The notes under the pieces were generated by a model. It did not search any database and was not told the origin of the DNA. It saw nothing but the letters and a program-made list of their open reading frames with translations. From Agrobacterium tumefaciens (GTDB lineage: Bacteria; Pseudomonadota; Alphaproteobacteria; Rhizobiales; Rhizobiaceae), in assembly GCF_005221385.1 (NCBI RefSeq), contig NZ_CP039904.1, positions 1,399,501 to 1,463,500 of the forward strand: 64,000 bases of DNA. The letters run 5' to 3'. Of this stretch, positions 42,650-51,069 are shown in pieces. Position 1 is the stretch's first letter, and every line of letters begins with the position of its first letter. The position numbers were made by a program, and so were the translations under genes.

Positions 42650-43534
42650 CTAGGCCGATGGTTGTAAGGCTGCATCGAGCAGCTTGCGCCCATTGCCAGC
42701 GAGCCAGGACCTGAAAGGGAGAAGGTCGGGGTTAATTTCGCGCATGACTTTCAGATCGACGAGCTCGGCGAGCGGCCCGTCTACCAGGCTCTTTGCCATA
42801 TGCGCGAGATCAGCGTTTGCAGCGAGAACATCGTCCGGAAACCGTTCATAGGTTATTGAGCGACCGGCTGCTTCGCTGAAAGCGACCTCAAGTTCACCTC
42901 CGGTCAGTCGATCGCTCGCGATCTTAAGTGTTGCACCGCCAAAGCGTGACTTGTCGGCAAATACGGCAGCGACAAACCTGCCGATGTCTTCCACGGCGGT
43001 AAGCTGAATGGAATGGTCGGGTCGGATCAGGGACACCAGCCGGCCCTCATCCAGACCGAAGCCAGGTCGCACCAGCATTTCCATGAAAATCATCGGCCGG
43101 ATGATGGTCGTAGTCATGTCCAGCTGTCGAATATGGGCTTCGATATGAGGCTTGGCGTCGAAACGCGGAACGCCTGTCAGTTCATTCCCCACGCTGGCGC
43201 CAGACGAATAAACAAAATGGTTGATGCCGGTTTCGGCAGCGATATCCGCAATCGATATACCATGACGGACTTCGTCTTCGGCGGCCAGGTTGGCTGGCAG
43301 TACGCTAAAGACACCGTAAGCGTCTTTCATCGCGGTGCGGATTACATTTGTCTCTTCAAATGAACCCTGCACAAGCTCGACACCTGCATTCCTCAACTGG
43401 AGGGATTCAGCTTTGGTGGAATCCAGAACGAGCGCGCGAACGGGCCATCCCGCTTTCAACAGGGCTTTGGCGACTGATCCTCCCTGTTTTCCGGTTGCGC
43501 CGAAAACCAGAATGGGGTGCTTGCTATTGGTCAT
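42650..43534 (-). CDS. NmrA-like NAD(P)-binding protein
   Basis: 294 residues from ATG at 43534; the frame stays open 29 codons further back without support. Rossmann motif ILVFGATGKQGGSVAKALL at the N-terminus, then LVLDSTKAESLQLRNAGVELVQGSFEE, as in NmrA/HSCARG-type proteins that bind NAD(P) and either reduce a substrate or sense redox state. The catalytic YxxxK of true dehydrogenases is not obvious (VYSSGASVGNELTG). Divergent from the HxlR gene, 89 bases between starts, so probably its target. Confidence 0.85.
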   Translation of the reverse strand: MTNSKHPILVFGATGKQGGSVAKALLKAGWPVRALVLDSTKAESLQLRNAGVELVQGSFEETNVIRTAMKDAYGVFSVLPANLAAEDEVRHGISIADIAAETGINHFVYSSGASVGNELTGVPRFDAKPHIEAHIRQLDMTTTIIRPMIFMEMLVRPGFGLDEGRLVSLIRPDHSIQLTAVEDIGRFVAAVFADKSRFGGATLKIASDRLTGGELEVAFSEAAGRSITYERFPDDVLAANADLAHMAKSLVDGPLAELVDLKVMREINPDLLPFRSWLAGNGRKLLDAALQPSA

Positions 43535-43623
43535 TTGAAACCCTCGCGTTAAACAAGGGCCATCCATATATACGAATGTAGTTCTGCCGGAAGACGGCAC
43601 ATTTTTCAGCGTCAGGCACAAGG

Positions 43624-44040
43624 ATGAAACCCTTGGATGAACAGACCGATGTCAGTACACAGTACGGGTCAGAAAATGACAGGCAATTCAGGCCCATTCC
43701 GTCAAATGGGGTCTGCAGCCTGCTGAGTGACAAGTGGACCGTGCCGGTTCTCTGGCGTCTTTCGCTCGCCGAGGATCATCGGCTCCGCTTTTCAGCCTTG
43801 AGAAAAGAGGTCCGTGAAATCACCCAGCGCATGCTGACGCTCACGTTGCGCAATCTCGAGCGTGACGGCTTCGTTACACGTCACTATTTCCCTGAAGTGC
43901 CGCCACGTGTTGAGTATGAGCTGACGGATATAGGCCACGGAGCCTTGCACGCCCTTGAGGGGTTCAACTTCTGGATCCACGACAATCTGGAAGCCATCAA
44001 GGCGCGACGACGCGCTTACGACGACCAGAAGGAGCTGTAA
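43624..44040 (+). CDS. HxlR-family transcriptional regulator
   Basis: 138 residues. HxlR-type winged helix: VCSLLSDKWTVPVLWRLSL (the C of many redox or quinone-sensing members is present at the start of helix 1), RFSALRKEVREITQRMLTLTLRNLERDGFV and PPRVEYELTDIGHGAL. Likely controls the divergent NmrA-like gene and perhaps the truncated dehydrogenase downstream; many HxlR proteins respond to aldehydes, quinones or disulfide stress. Confidence 0.88.
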   Translation: MKPLDEQTDVSTQYGSENDRQFRPIPSNGVCSLLSDKWTVPVLWRLSLAEDHRLRFSALRKEVREITQRMLTLTLRNLERDGFVTRHYFPEVPPRVEYELTDIGHGALHALEGFNFWIHDNLEAIKARRRAYDDQKEL

Positions 44041-44104
44041 ATCCGAATCCCCGAGCCGAGTTGAGAGACACAGAGACCGCTCCAGATTAGCAACGCTTGG
44101 CTAA

Positions 44105-44611
44105 GACCGCGCCGGGGTCTTCAACCCCAAGCCATTCATAGAACTGACGGAAGCCGACTACGACTGGTATCTGGACACGATTCTCAAGGGTAAATTCTTC
44201 ACGGCGCAGGCAGCGGCCAAGGTGATGAAGGAGAAGGGGGGCGTGATTGTCCAGACGGGTTCCATGTGGGCGATCCAAGCAATCGGCGCAACGCCATCAG
44301 CCGCCTATTCCGCGGCGAACGCAGGGGTCCACGCAATGGTCCGCAACCTCGCCATTGAACTTGCTCCGTACAATATCCGGATCAACGCAGTCGCGCCGGC
44401 AGTTGTCGAGACCCCTGTCTATAACACCTTCCTCTCTGACGATCAGGTCAAGGAGGTCCTGCCAACCTTTAACGCCTTCCACCCGCTCGGTCGGAATGGC
44501 CAGCCGCGTGATGTTGCCGAAGCGATCCTTTTCCTGGCATCCGAGCAGGCATCGTGGATTACCGGCACGATCCTTCCCGTGGATGGCGGCGTGACCGCCG
44601 GCCGCCAGTAA
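44105..44611 (+). pseudogene. 5'-truncated short-chain dehydrogenase
   Basis: The frame reads [20 protein letters not shown] and later [14 protein letters not shown] and [10 protein letters not shown], with the catalytic [12 protein letters not shown] (Y and, in place of lysine, N) and a normal C-terminus ([15 protein letters not shown]). An in-frame stop at 44102 precedes it, and the first 80-90 residues, including the TGxxxGIG coenzyme site, are missing. An ATG at 44222 could start a 129-residue piece, but without the coenzyme site it would not be an active dehydrogenase. Deletion of the 5' part is the simplest explanation. Confidence 0.78.
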
Positions 44612-44621
44612 GGAGATCACC

Positions 44622-44972
44622 ATGAACACGATGCAGGATTGGAATGCCTACCGTGAGACGCTGTTGGCGCGGGTAGGAGAATTCGCGAAGCACAGCCCCG
44701 ATGTGTTGCGTGGGCTCAACATGGTCGAAGGCAGCGGGGCCAAAACAAAACACCTTGAGCCGAAAATACACGAGCTGATCGCCCTCGCTGTCGCGGTTAC
44801 GACCCGTTGCGACGGCTGCATCTCCGTCCACGCCAAGAAGGCAGTCGAACTCGGAGCAGTGAAGGGTGAAATCGCTGAAGCTCTGGGTGTTGCCATAGCG
44901 CTCAACGCTGGAGCAGCACTCACGTATTCGGCACGCGTACTTGACGCTGTCGATGCCCTCCCATCGGACTAA
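44622..44972 (+). CDS. Carboxymuconolactone decarboxylase/AhpD-like protein
   Basis: 116 residues, 10 bases after the truncated dehydrogenase, AAGGAG upstream. CMD-family core: LEPKIHELIALAVAVTTRCD followed by CISVHAKKAVELGA, with the AhpD-type C-x-x-C-x3-H motif (CDGCISVH) that gives alkylhydroperoxidase-like redox activity. Likely a small helical disulfide oxidoreductase in oxidative or aldehyde stress defence. Downstream is a strong terminator-like hairpin. Confidence 0.88.
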   Translation: MNTMQDWNAYRETLLARVGEFAKHSPDVLRGLNMVEGSGAKTKHLEPKIHELIALAVAVTTRCDGCISVHAKKAVELGAVKGEIAEALGVAIALNAGAALTYSARVLDAVDALPSD

Positions 44973-44981
44973 GGCAGACAT

Positions 44982-45009
44982 GCTGGCGGGGCCAAAGCGC
45001 CCCGTCAGC
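44982..45009 (+). terminator. Terminator-like hairpin after the AhpD-like gene
   Basis: GCTGGCGGGGC (44982-44992) pairs with GCCCCGTCAGC (44999-45009) over 11 bp with one G-T pair and a six-base loop, 10 bases after the stop. A T-rich stretch (ATCTTCCTTCC) follows, so it is a good candidate for rho-independent termination. Confidence 0.6.
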
Positions 45010-45237
45010 GATCTTCCTTCCACGCAGTGTTTTGCAGGGCAGGGCGGATCACAGTGGCCAATCCCTCCCGGAAGCTGCCTTTCGCCGAATAGGTTTTGTG
45101 TGAGTCGCGCTTATGGAGTCCACCGAGCGCAATTCCGGACGGTCAGCGATTGCGATACGAAAACTTCTGATCTGTCTGTCTGGCATCCGAAAAAAACAGG
45201 ACGTGCCCGCATACCGGAAGAAATCCTCATCGCAAGG

Positions 45238-46740
45238 TCACGGCGCCAACCGCACAATGATCGTCGCCTCAGAGGATGACAAGTGCCGCTCAATCACCTT
45301 GGCTTGCGATGAATCAAGACCATTGATGGTAACGCTGCCGCCGATAATTGGCTCTCTCACCACCGGCTCGAAAATGACTTCTCCATCAACCAGCAACTGG
45401 GTCTTGTGCCCGAGAGCTACGCGCGTGAAATCCTCGAAGGCCTTGGCGCTTTCCGGTGTCAACGCAATTTCCACCGCAGGTCCTGCAGCAGGATCGACCG
45501 AAGTTTTCACCTTGGCGACCTTGAGCGAAATCGGTGCAATGTCCCCGCCGCCGTCGGCAGAGGTTTTGCCACCCTCATTCTGGTCGGGAGAGGAAGCGGT
45601 ATCGGCTTCGGGCTTCGGGCGGTACTGGTCCAGATTGATTGAAGCCTTCGTATTGTTTTCGGGTAACGGCTCAACCCGTTGGCCAGACAGGGTCTCGGCA
45701 GTCCAGGCACGCGGCGCGGGCAAGACCGGTGGCTGATCCTCTCGCCAGATATGCACGGCCACGGTAACCTTCATGCCGCCAACATTTGCGACCGTGTTTT
45801 CCAGCACTTCGATTGTCGAGCCGTCGTGTGTTGAATTCACATAGGTCACAGTCCGCGATTTGCCGGCGCTTCTGGCCTGCGCCAGTTGCGCATCGGTCAG
45901 TTGTTTGGCCCGGTCTGCGAAGCTCGCGATCATGCCATCGATCGAAGATTGCTGGGATTGCAGCAGGGCAGCCGGATCGTAGGTTACCTTCGCGCTGAAG
46001 GTGGCTGTTTGCCGGGCCTTGTCGGCGGCTTCGAGTTTCCAGACGGTACTTGTCGGAACGAGCATCCCCTTCAGTTCTTCGCTTCCCGCAACCGTCCATT
46101 CCTTCCCGATATCGGTCGTGAAAGCTTCGGAGGATTGCCCAAGCGCAAGGATCATGCTTTCCGGCGCAAGCACGTCGATAACGACTAGGGGATTACCTTT
46201 AACCGCCTGGAGCATGCGGGAAGCCGTGTTATCAGACGAGGACGTGGACAGAAGCATTTCCATATTGGCTATGATCTGATCGGCGCCGACAAGCGCCGTC
46301 GGGGCACCGCTCGGATCCGCGTCGAATTCCAGCTCCTCGACGCCATAAGCGGCGAGCGAATTGCGAAACATGGCGTTCATCGCATAGGAATCCGCAGCGC
46401 CCGTTGCGTCCGGGGGAATGTCCGCCGAAAGCCTCCACTTCATCCGCATCCCCTCGTCGTTCTGCGACAGGACCGTTGCCGATTGACGGAAATCGCCCCG
46501 CATGACGGCGGACGATGCTTCCGGCCTGTCGAACCAAAGCGACATGTCGGTCTCGGTCGTCTTTTGAACGCGATAATGACGCTCAGTCCCAACCGCAGGT
46601 TCGTAAGGTGGAACGGTCACGCTCTCCGCCGCCTGGGCCGGGCTGACTGCCATCGTTACCTGGAATATCAGCCCGGCAGCGAGAAAGAGGGGAGGGACCA
46701 GACCGATATTACGGCGCGTTACGTTCGTGCGAATTTGCAT
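45238..46740 (-). CDS. Exported protein with C-terminal SecD-like (P1 head) domain
   Basis: 500 residues. A signal peptide (NIGLVPPLFLAAGLIFQVTM, cleavage near AQAAES) exports it. Most of the length (35-380) is unrecognised, beta-rich and without membrane segments. Residues about 405-497 resemble the P1 head of SecD: VEIALTPESAKAFEDFTRVA, then LLVDGEVIFEPVVREPIIGG and INGLDSSQAKVIERHL. It lacks the SecD membrane part, so it is not a translocase subunit. It stands alone between convergent genes. A periplasmic role in protein handling or binding is possible but unproven. Confidence 0.68.
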   Translation of the reverse strand: MQIRTNVTRRNIGLVPPLFLAAGLIFQVTMAVSPAQAAESVTVPPYEPAVGTERHYRVQKTTETDMSLWFDRPEASSAVMRGDFRQSATVLSQNDEGMRMKWRLSADIPPDATGAADSYAMNAMFRNSLAAYGVEELEFDADPSGAPTALVGADQIIANMEMLLSTSSSDNTASRMLQAVKGNPLVVIDVLAPESMILALGQSSEAFTTDIGKEWTVAGSEELKGMLVPTSTVWKLEAADKARQTATFSAKVTYDPAALLQSQQSSIDGMIASFADRAKQLTDAQLAQARSAGKSRTVTYVNSTHDGSTIEVLENTVANVGGMKVTVAVHIWREDQPPVLPAPRAWTAETLSGQRVEPLPENNTKASINLDQYRPKPEADTASSPDQNEGGKTSADGGGDIAPISLKVAKVKTSVDPAAGPAVEIALTPESAKAFEDFTRVALGHKTQLLVDGEVIFEPVVREPIIGGSVTINGLDSSQAKVIERHLSSSEATIIVRLAP

Positions 46741-46906
46741 GCCCCTCCAATTAGCTTTCCAACACCTGACACGTGGATTTCATACTGTCTATCCCAGGTT
46801 CAGCGCCAAACGGCTCCCATAAACAGTGATTTTTAATCATTGAATCCGGCCCTGCGTTGCGATTCCGCGATCATTGCACTCAGGCGGTGTCGTGGCGATC
46901 GGTCTG

Positions 46907-47950
46907 CTAGTTGAGGCGTTGACTGGTCCTGGCATCGAACAAATGGATCGACGCCAGATCCGGCTGAACCTGAATGGTCGCGCCCGGCTGCGCCTGCACA
47001 CGTTCGCGGAAAACACCGATGACCTGGTGGTGGCCGATCATCATCGTCACCTGCGTTTCCGAACCCATTGGCTCCACCAGCAAAACCGTTGCGGTGAGGC
47101 CATGGTTGACCAGTTCGAAATGTTCCGGGCGGATGCCGTATATCGCTTCGCCTGTGGCGGGGCCGGGGGGGAGGGGCAAAACGACGCCGTCAGCCTCGAA
47201 GCCAGCGGCGGTAAGTTGTCCCTTGATGAAATTCATCGCCGGGGACCCGATGAAGCCGGCGACGAAGGGATTGGCGGGCCGGTCATAAAGCTCAAGCGGC
47301 GCCCCGCATTGCTCGACCCGTCCGGCATTCATCACCACGATCTTGTCGGCCATGGTCATGGCTTCCACCTGATCATGCGTGACATAAACGGTCGTGACCC
47401 CCAGACGCTGGTGCAACCCTTTGATTTCACCGCGCATCACCACGCGTAGCTTGGCATCGAGATTGCTGAGCGGTTCGTCGAACAGAAAAACCTGAGGATT
47501 GCGGACGATTGCGCGGCCCATGGCGACACGCTGCCGTTGCCCGCCGGAAAGCTGGCGGGGGAACCGTTCGAGCAATGGTGTCAGCCCCAGTATCTCCGCT
47601 GCCCAGTTCACCCGCTCAGTGATCTCGGCCTTGCTGCCGCCGCGATGCTCGAGCGAAAATGCCATGTTCCTGGCCACGCTCATGTGCGGATAAAGCGCGT
47701 AGTTCTGGAAGACCATGGCGATGTCGCGGTCCTTTGGTTCGATTTCGTTGACGACACGGCTGCTGATCGAGATATCGCCGCTGGTCACGGTTTCAAGGCC
47801 TGCGATCATCCGCAGCAGGGTGGATTTGCCACAGCCCGAAGGGCCGACGAGGACAACGAATTCGCCATCGGCAATATCGATATCGACACCATGGATGGTG
47901 GCGAGTGCGCCATAGCTTTTCTTGACGGATCTAAGGGTAACGGGTGCCAT
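46907..47950 (-). CDS. Sugar ABC importer ATPase, UgpC/MalK-type
   Basis: 347 residues. Walker [18 protein letters not shown] loop [18 protein letters not shown], signature [15 protein letters not shown], Walker [18 protein letters not shown] loop [14 protein letters not shown], followed by the MOI/TOBE regulatory domain ([24 protein letters not shown]). Last gene of the LacI-headed operon; it energises the two permeases just upstream. Substrate family is carbohydrate by similarity. Confidence 0.88.
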   Translation of the reverse strand: MAPVTLRSVKKSYGALATIHGVDIDIADGEFVVLVGPSGCGKSTLLRMIAGLETVTSGDISISSRVVNEIEPKDRDIAMVFQNYALYPHMSVARNMAFSLEHRGGSKAEITERVNWAAEILGLTPLLERFPRQLSGGQRQRVAMGRAIVRNPQVFLFDEPLSNLDAKLRVVMRGEIKGLHQRLGVTTVYVTHDQVEAMTMADKIVVMNAGRVEQCGAPLELYDRPANPFVAGFIGSPAMNFIKGQLTAAGFEADGVVLPLPPGPATGEAIYGIRPEHFELVNHGLTATVLLVEPMGSETQVTMMIGHHQVIGVFRERVQAQPGATIQVQPDLASIHLFDARTSQRLN

Positions 47951-47965
47951 GGGTCAGCCTTTCGA

Positions 47966-48808
47966 TTAGCCTTTGAGCCCGGTATGGGCGAGGCCTTCGA
48001 CGAATTGTTTCTGCGCAACGATGAAGACGATGAGTACGGGGATGGCGGTCATCGTTGCTGCGGCAAGCTGGATGTTCCACATCGGTCCGCCATAGGCGTC
48101 GGTAAATTGTGTCAGTGCCTGGGGCAGGGTGAACCTGTCGGGGCTGGAAAGAAAGACGATGGGTTCGAGATAGAGGTTCCAGCTGCCGAGAAATGTGAAG
48201 ATCGCAACGGCGGCCAGCGCCGGACGGGAAAGCGGCAGCGCGATGGTCCAGAATATCTTGAACCGGCCGAGGCCATCGACCCGGGCGGCTTCCTCCAGTT
48301 CCACGGGCAGGGAGATGAAGAACTGGCGCATGATGAAGGTGGCGAAGACCGCCGGCGCACCGAAGATCGGCACCAGGATGAGCGGCCAGTGTGTGTTGAC
48401 CATGCCCCATTTGAGAAACATCCGGAACAGTGGAACCAGCGTCACTTCGGATGGGATCAGCAGCCCCACCAGCACCACCATGAAGATGGCGTTGGCGAAG
48501 GGGAACCTGATGCGCGCAAAGGCATATCCGGCCATCGATGCCACTGCCATGGTGCCGATGGTGACGATTGCGGCGATATAGGCGGAGTTCCAGTATTGCA
48601 GCGCGAAGGGCTGTATTCTGAAAACGTCGGAATAGGACGAAAAATCGAAGGCGCGCGGCCATATATCAGGCGGAAAGGCAAATATCTGGCTGACGGGTTT
48701 GACAGACGACGTCACCATCCACCAGGTCGGAAAGACGAAGGGGACAAGCAGCACGCAGAGTATGAAATAGATCAGCGCCTGCGCGCGTGGGCTGAGTTCA
48801 GTTTTCAT
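47966..48808 (-). CDS. Sugar ABC permease, MalG-type
   Basis: 280 residues from ATG at 48808, which lies inside the end of the preceding permease gene (11-base overlap). Six membrane segments; FAFPPDIWPRAFDFSSYSDVF after the first, and the EAA loop LEEAARVDGLGRFKIFWTIALPLSRPAL. Forms the heterodimeric channel with the MalF-type subunit. Confidence 0.88.
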   Translation of the reverse strand: MKTELSPRAQALIYFILCVLLVPFVFPTWWMVTSSVKPVSQIFAFPPDIWPRAFDFSSYSDVFRIQPFALQYWNSAYIAAIVTIGTMAVASMAGYAFARIRFPFANAIFMVVLVGLLIPSEVTLVPLFRMFLKWGMVNTHWPLILVPIFGAPAVFATFIMRQFFISLPVELEEAARVDGLGRFKIFWTIALPLSRPALAAVAIFTFLGSWNLYLEPIVFLSSPDRFTLPQALTQFTDAYGGPMWNIQLAAATMTAIPVLIVFIVAQKQFVEGLAHTGLKG

Positions 48809-49724
48809 AGAATACGAACTTTCTGCGCAAGTGCCATTGGATGAAGGTGAGAGCGCCGACAATGACCAGCAGGATGATGGAGAGTGTCGAACCGTAACCG
48901 AAGAGGTAGAACTGGAAGGCCTGCTGATAGAGGTAATAAACGAGAACCGTCGTGGAAAAACCCGGCCCGCCCTGAGTGAGGATCATGATCTGCGCAAAGA
49001 CCTGCAACGCGCCGACGATCGTGACGATGGAGGCAAGCAGGATCGTCGGGCTGATCATCGGCAGGGTGATGCGATAGAACTGCTTGAAGCGCGGCACACC
49101 GTCGACGCGCGCGGCTTCGAACAGTTCCCGCGGCACGCCCTGCAGTGCTGCGAGAAACAGGATCATGTTGAGGCCGAGATTCTTGAGCGCCTGCACGACG
49201 ATGACCGAGATCATCGCCGTTGTGGGGTGGCGCAGCCAGTTGGGACCCTCGACGCCGATCATTTGCAGGAGGCCGTTGATGCCGCCATTATTCTGCAGCA
49301 AAAAGCTCCAGACGATTGTCCAGGCGACCAGCGACACTACCACTGGCGAAAAGAACAGCGTGCGGAACACGGTCATGAAGGCCAGCTTCTGGTTCAACAG
49401 CAATGCAAGTCCCAGCGCCAGGCTCATATTGAGGAGCGCTAGCCCGCCCGAGAACACGGCGGTCACGGCCATCACCTCGCCTATGGCCGGGTCGCTGAGC
49501 AGCTTCTGGTAATTGGCAAGGCCGGTGAACCGGAAAGATCCCGCCAGCACGTTCCACTCATGCAGCGAATACCAGAAGACCAGCACCAGCGGAACGAGCA
49601 CGAAGACAACGATGCCGATGAGTTGCGGCGCTATGAACAGATAACCGGTGGCGGCGTCCCGCCGCGCCATGGTCCAGAAGCCGCGCCGGGCCTGTGTTTG
49701 CGCCGTCTGGAGGGCAAGCGTCAT
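48798..49724 (-). CDS. Sugar ABC permease, MalF-type
   Basis: 308 residues from ATG at 49724. MalF/LacF-type pattern: YLFIAPQLIGIVVFVLVPLV first segment, FTGLANYQKLLSDP in the first loop, and EAA loop LFEAARVDGVPRFKQFYRITLPMISPT. Overlaps the downstream MalG-type gene, supporting an operon. Confidence 0.88.
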   Translation of the reverse strand: MTLALQTAQTQARRGFWTMARRDAATGYLFIAPQLIGIVVFVLVPLVLVFWYSLHEWNVLAGSFRFTGLANYQKLLSDPAIGEVMAVTAVFSGGLALLNMSLALGLALLLNQKLAFMTVFRTLFFSPVVVSLVAWTIVWSFLLQNNGGINGLLQMIGVEGPNWLRHPTTAMISVIVVQALKNLGLNMILFLAALQGVPRELFEAARVDGVPRFKQFYRITLPMISPTILLASIVTIVGALQVFAQIMILTQGGPGFSTTVLVYYLYQQAFQFYLFGYGSTLSIILLVIVGALTFIQWHLRRKFVFYEN

Positions 49725-49779
49725 GGCTTTTCTTCCTTCTGCTTTTCGCATCCACGCAAAATCGGATGACTACGAAGCG

Positions 49780-51039
49780 TCAATTGGCCGCCAGCAATGG
49801 GTCGAGACGGCCGCAAAGCGCTTGCAGGACAGCCGCAACGTCGGCATCGGGACGCCAGAGACCGTCCAGGCTGGCACGAACGGTTTGTTGCAGCCGGGCA
49901 AAATTGAGAACCTGCTGCGTCGACTGACCGGTGGCGACGCCACGAATGACTACGGCCTCTATCTGTTTGCGCGACAGCAATGGGTTGGCGGCCGCGAGCA
50001 CATCGGCGGTGAGCAGGCTCTGCCGCGCCGGCGGGAAAAACCGCGCGAGCTTGGCTACATTAGGCTTGGAGGAGAAAAATGCCAGGAATTCCGCCGCGAG
50101 CTTGGGATTTTTGCCGCTGGCCATGACGCCAATGCCCGCCCGACCTGTAACGGCATAGTCACCTGCAGGCCCTGTGGGCAAAGGCACGAGATCCCAGTCG
50201 AAGGCCTTGTCGCCTTTCGGCAGCAGCGCTGCGCGGCTGATCTGGGTGGTCGTCATCGCCGCATCCCCGGCAAAGAAATCGGCCGAAACACCAGGCCCCG
50301 GCATGGCTTTCTTCACGAAGATCGCATCGTGGATGAAGCGCATGGCATCAACCATCTCCGGGCTGGCAAAAGCACAGGACTTGGTGTCTTTGGACCAGGG
50401 ATAGGCATTCCAGCCGGTATAGACTTCGGCAAGGTTCTCCCAGGCCTTGTATTCAAAATCACGAATGATCAATCCCTGTTTGCCGGTGGCTGCGACTTTC
50501 GCGGCCGTCGCAATGGCATTGTCCCAGTTCCATTCGCCGGCAGCGATCATCTCGGCGGGCGTCTTTGCGCCTGCCGCCCGGATCATGTCGTTGTTGACGA
50601 AAACGCCGAAGGGCGATGTCGAGAATGGATAGAGATATTGCACCCCTTCATGCGACCAGGCGGTGAGTGTTGCCGGGGGGAAATCGCCCATGTCGTAACC
50701 TTCGGTGTTGGCAAAGGTTTCAGTGAGGGGATAAAGCGCTCCGGCGGCCATGAAGTCGGGCGCGGTCGTGTCGAAAAGCCAGGCCAGATCGGGGGGATTG
50801 CCACCGGCGATCTGGGTGGTCAAGGTTGTGGCATAACCTTCGTAGGCAAGCGAATCGTAGGTGATCTTGACGCCGGGATGGCTCGCCTCAAACTCATCGG
50901 CGATCTCGTTGAACAGGGCCAGATGGGCTTCGTTGGCGCTCCAGATGGCCATCCGCAATTCCTGCGATAAAGCCGGTGAAACCAGCCCGGACGTGACCAG
51001 GAAACCGGCCATTGCAATTTTCACTATACTCCTGCGCAT
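49780..51039 (-). CDS. Sugar ABC solute-binding protein, family 1
   Basis: 419 residues with a Sec signal (IVKIAMAGFLVTSGLVSPAL, cleavage near ALSQE). Family 1 features: IADEFEASHPGVKITYDSLA, GNPPDLAWLFDTTAPDFMAAGAL, and the late block VTGRAGIGVMASGKNPKLAAEFLAFF. Tryptophan-rich stretches (GEWNWDNAI, WNAYPWS) suit carbohydrate binding. A LacI-type palindrome overlaps its promoter region at 51055-51069, so it may have its own regulated promoter. Confidence 0.86.
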   Translation of the reverse strand: MRRSIVKIAMAGFLVTSGLVSPALSQELRMAIWSANEAHLALFNEIADEFEASHPGVKITYDSLAYEGYATTLTTQIAGGNPPDLAWLFDTTAPDFMAAGALYPLTETFANTEGYDMGDFPPATLTAWSHEGVQYLYPFSTSPFGVFVNNDMIRAAGAKTPAEMIAAGEWNWDNAIATAAKVAATGKQGLIIRDFEYKAWENLAEVYTGWNAYPWSKDTKSCAFASPEMVDAMRFIHDAIFVKKAMPGPGVSADFFAGDAAMTTTQISRAALLPKGDKAFDWDLVPLPTGPAGDYAVTGRAGIGVMASGKNPKLAAEFLAFFSSKPNVAKLARFFPPARQSLLTADVLAAANPLLSRKQIEAVVIRGVATGQSTQQVLNFARLQQTVRASLDGLWRPDADVAAVLQALCGRLDPLLAAN

Positions 51040-51054
51040 AAATAATCCTCCCAG

Positions 51055-51069
51055 ATTATACGTATTAGC
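51055..51069 (-). promoter_or_regulatory. LacI-type operator before the binding-protein gene
   Basis: On the minus strand GCTAATACGTATAATC, a near-palindrome about a central CG, at 51054-51069. It shares nine leading bases (GCTAATACG) with the reverse strand of the palindrome before the LacI gene (53763-53778). It lies between the oxidoreductase stop and the binding-protein gene and overlaps the former. Confidence 0.55.

Noticed and set aside
45113-45736. 207-codon plus-strand frame opposite the SecD-like protein gene
   Set aside because: No family features and low-complexity serine-rich sequence; the minus strand has a signal peptide and domain match.
47537-48844. 435-codon plus-strand frame opposite the sugar ABC genes
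   Set aside because: Its composition (runs of D, H, G and R) is typical of a reverse-strand shadow, and the minus strand has clear permease and ATPase genes.
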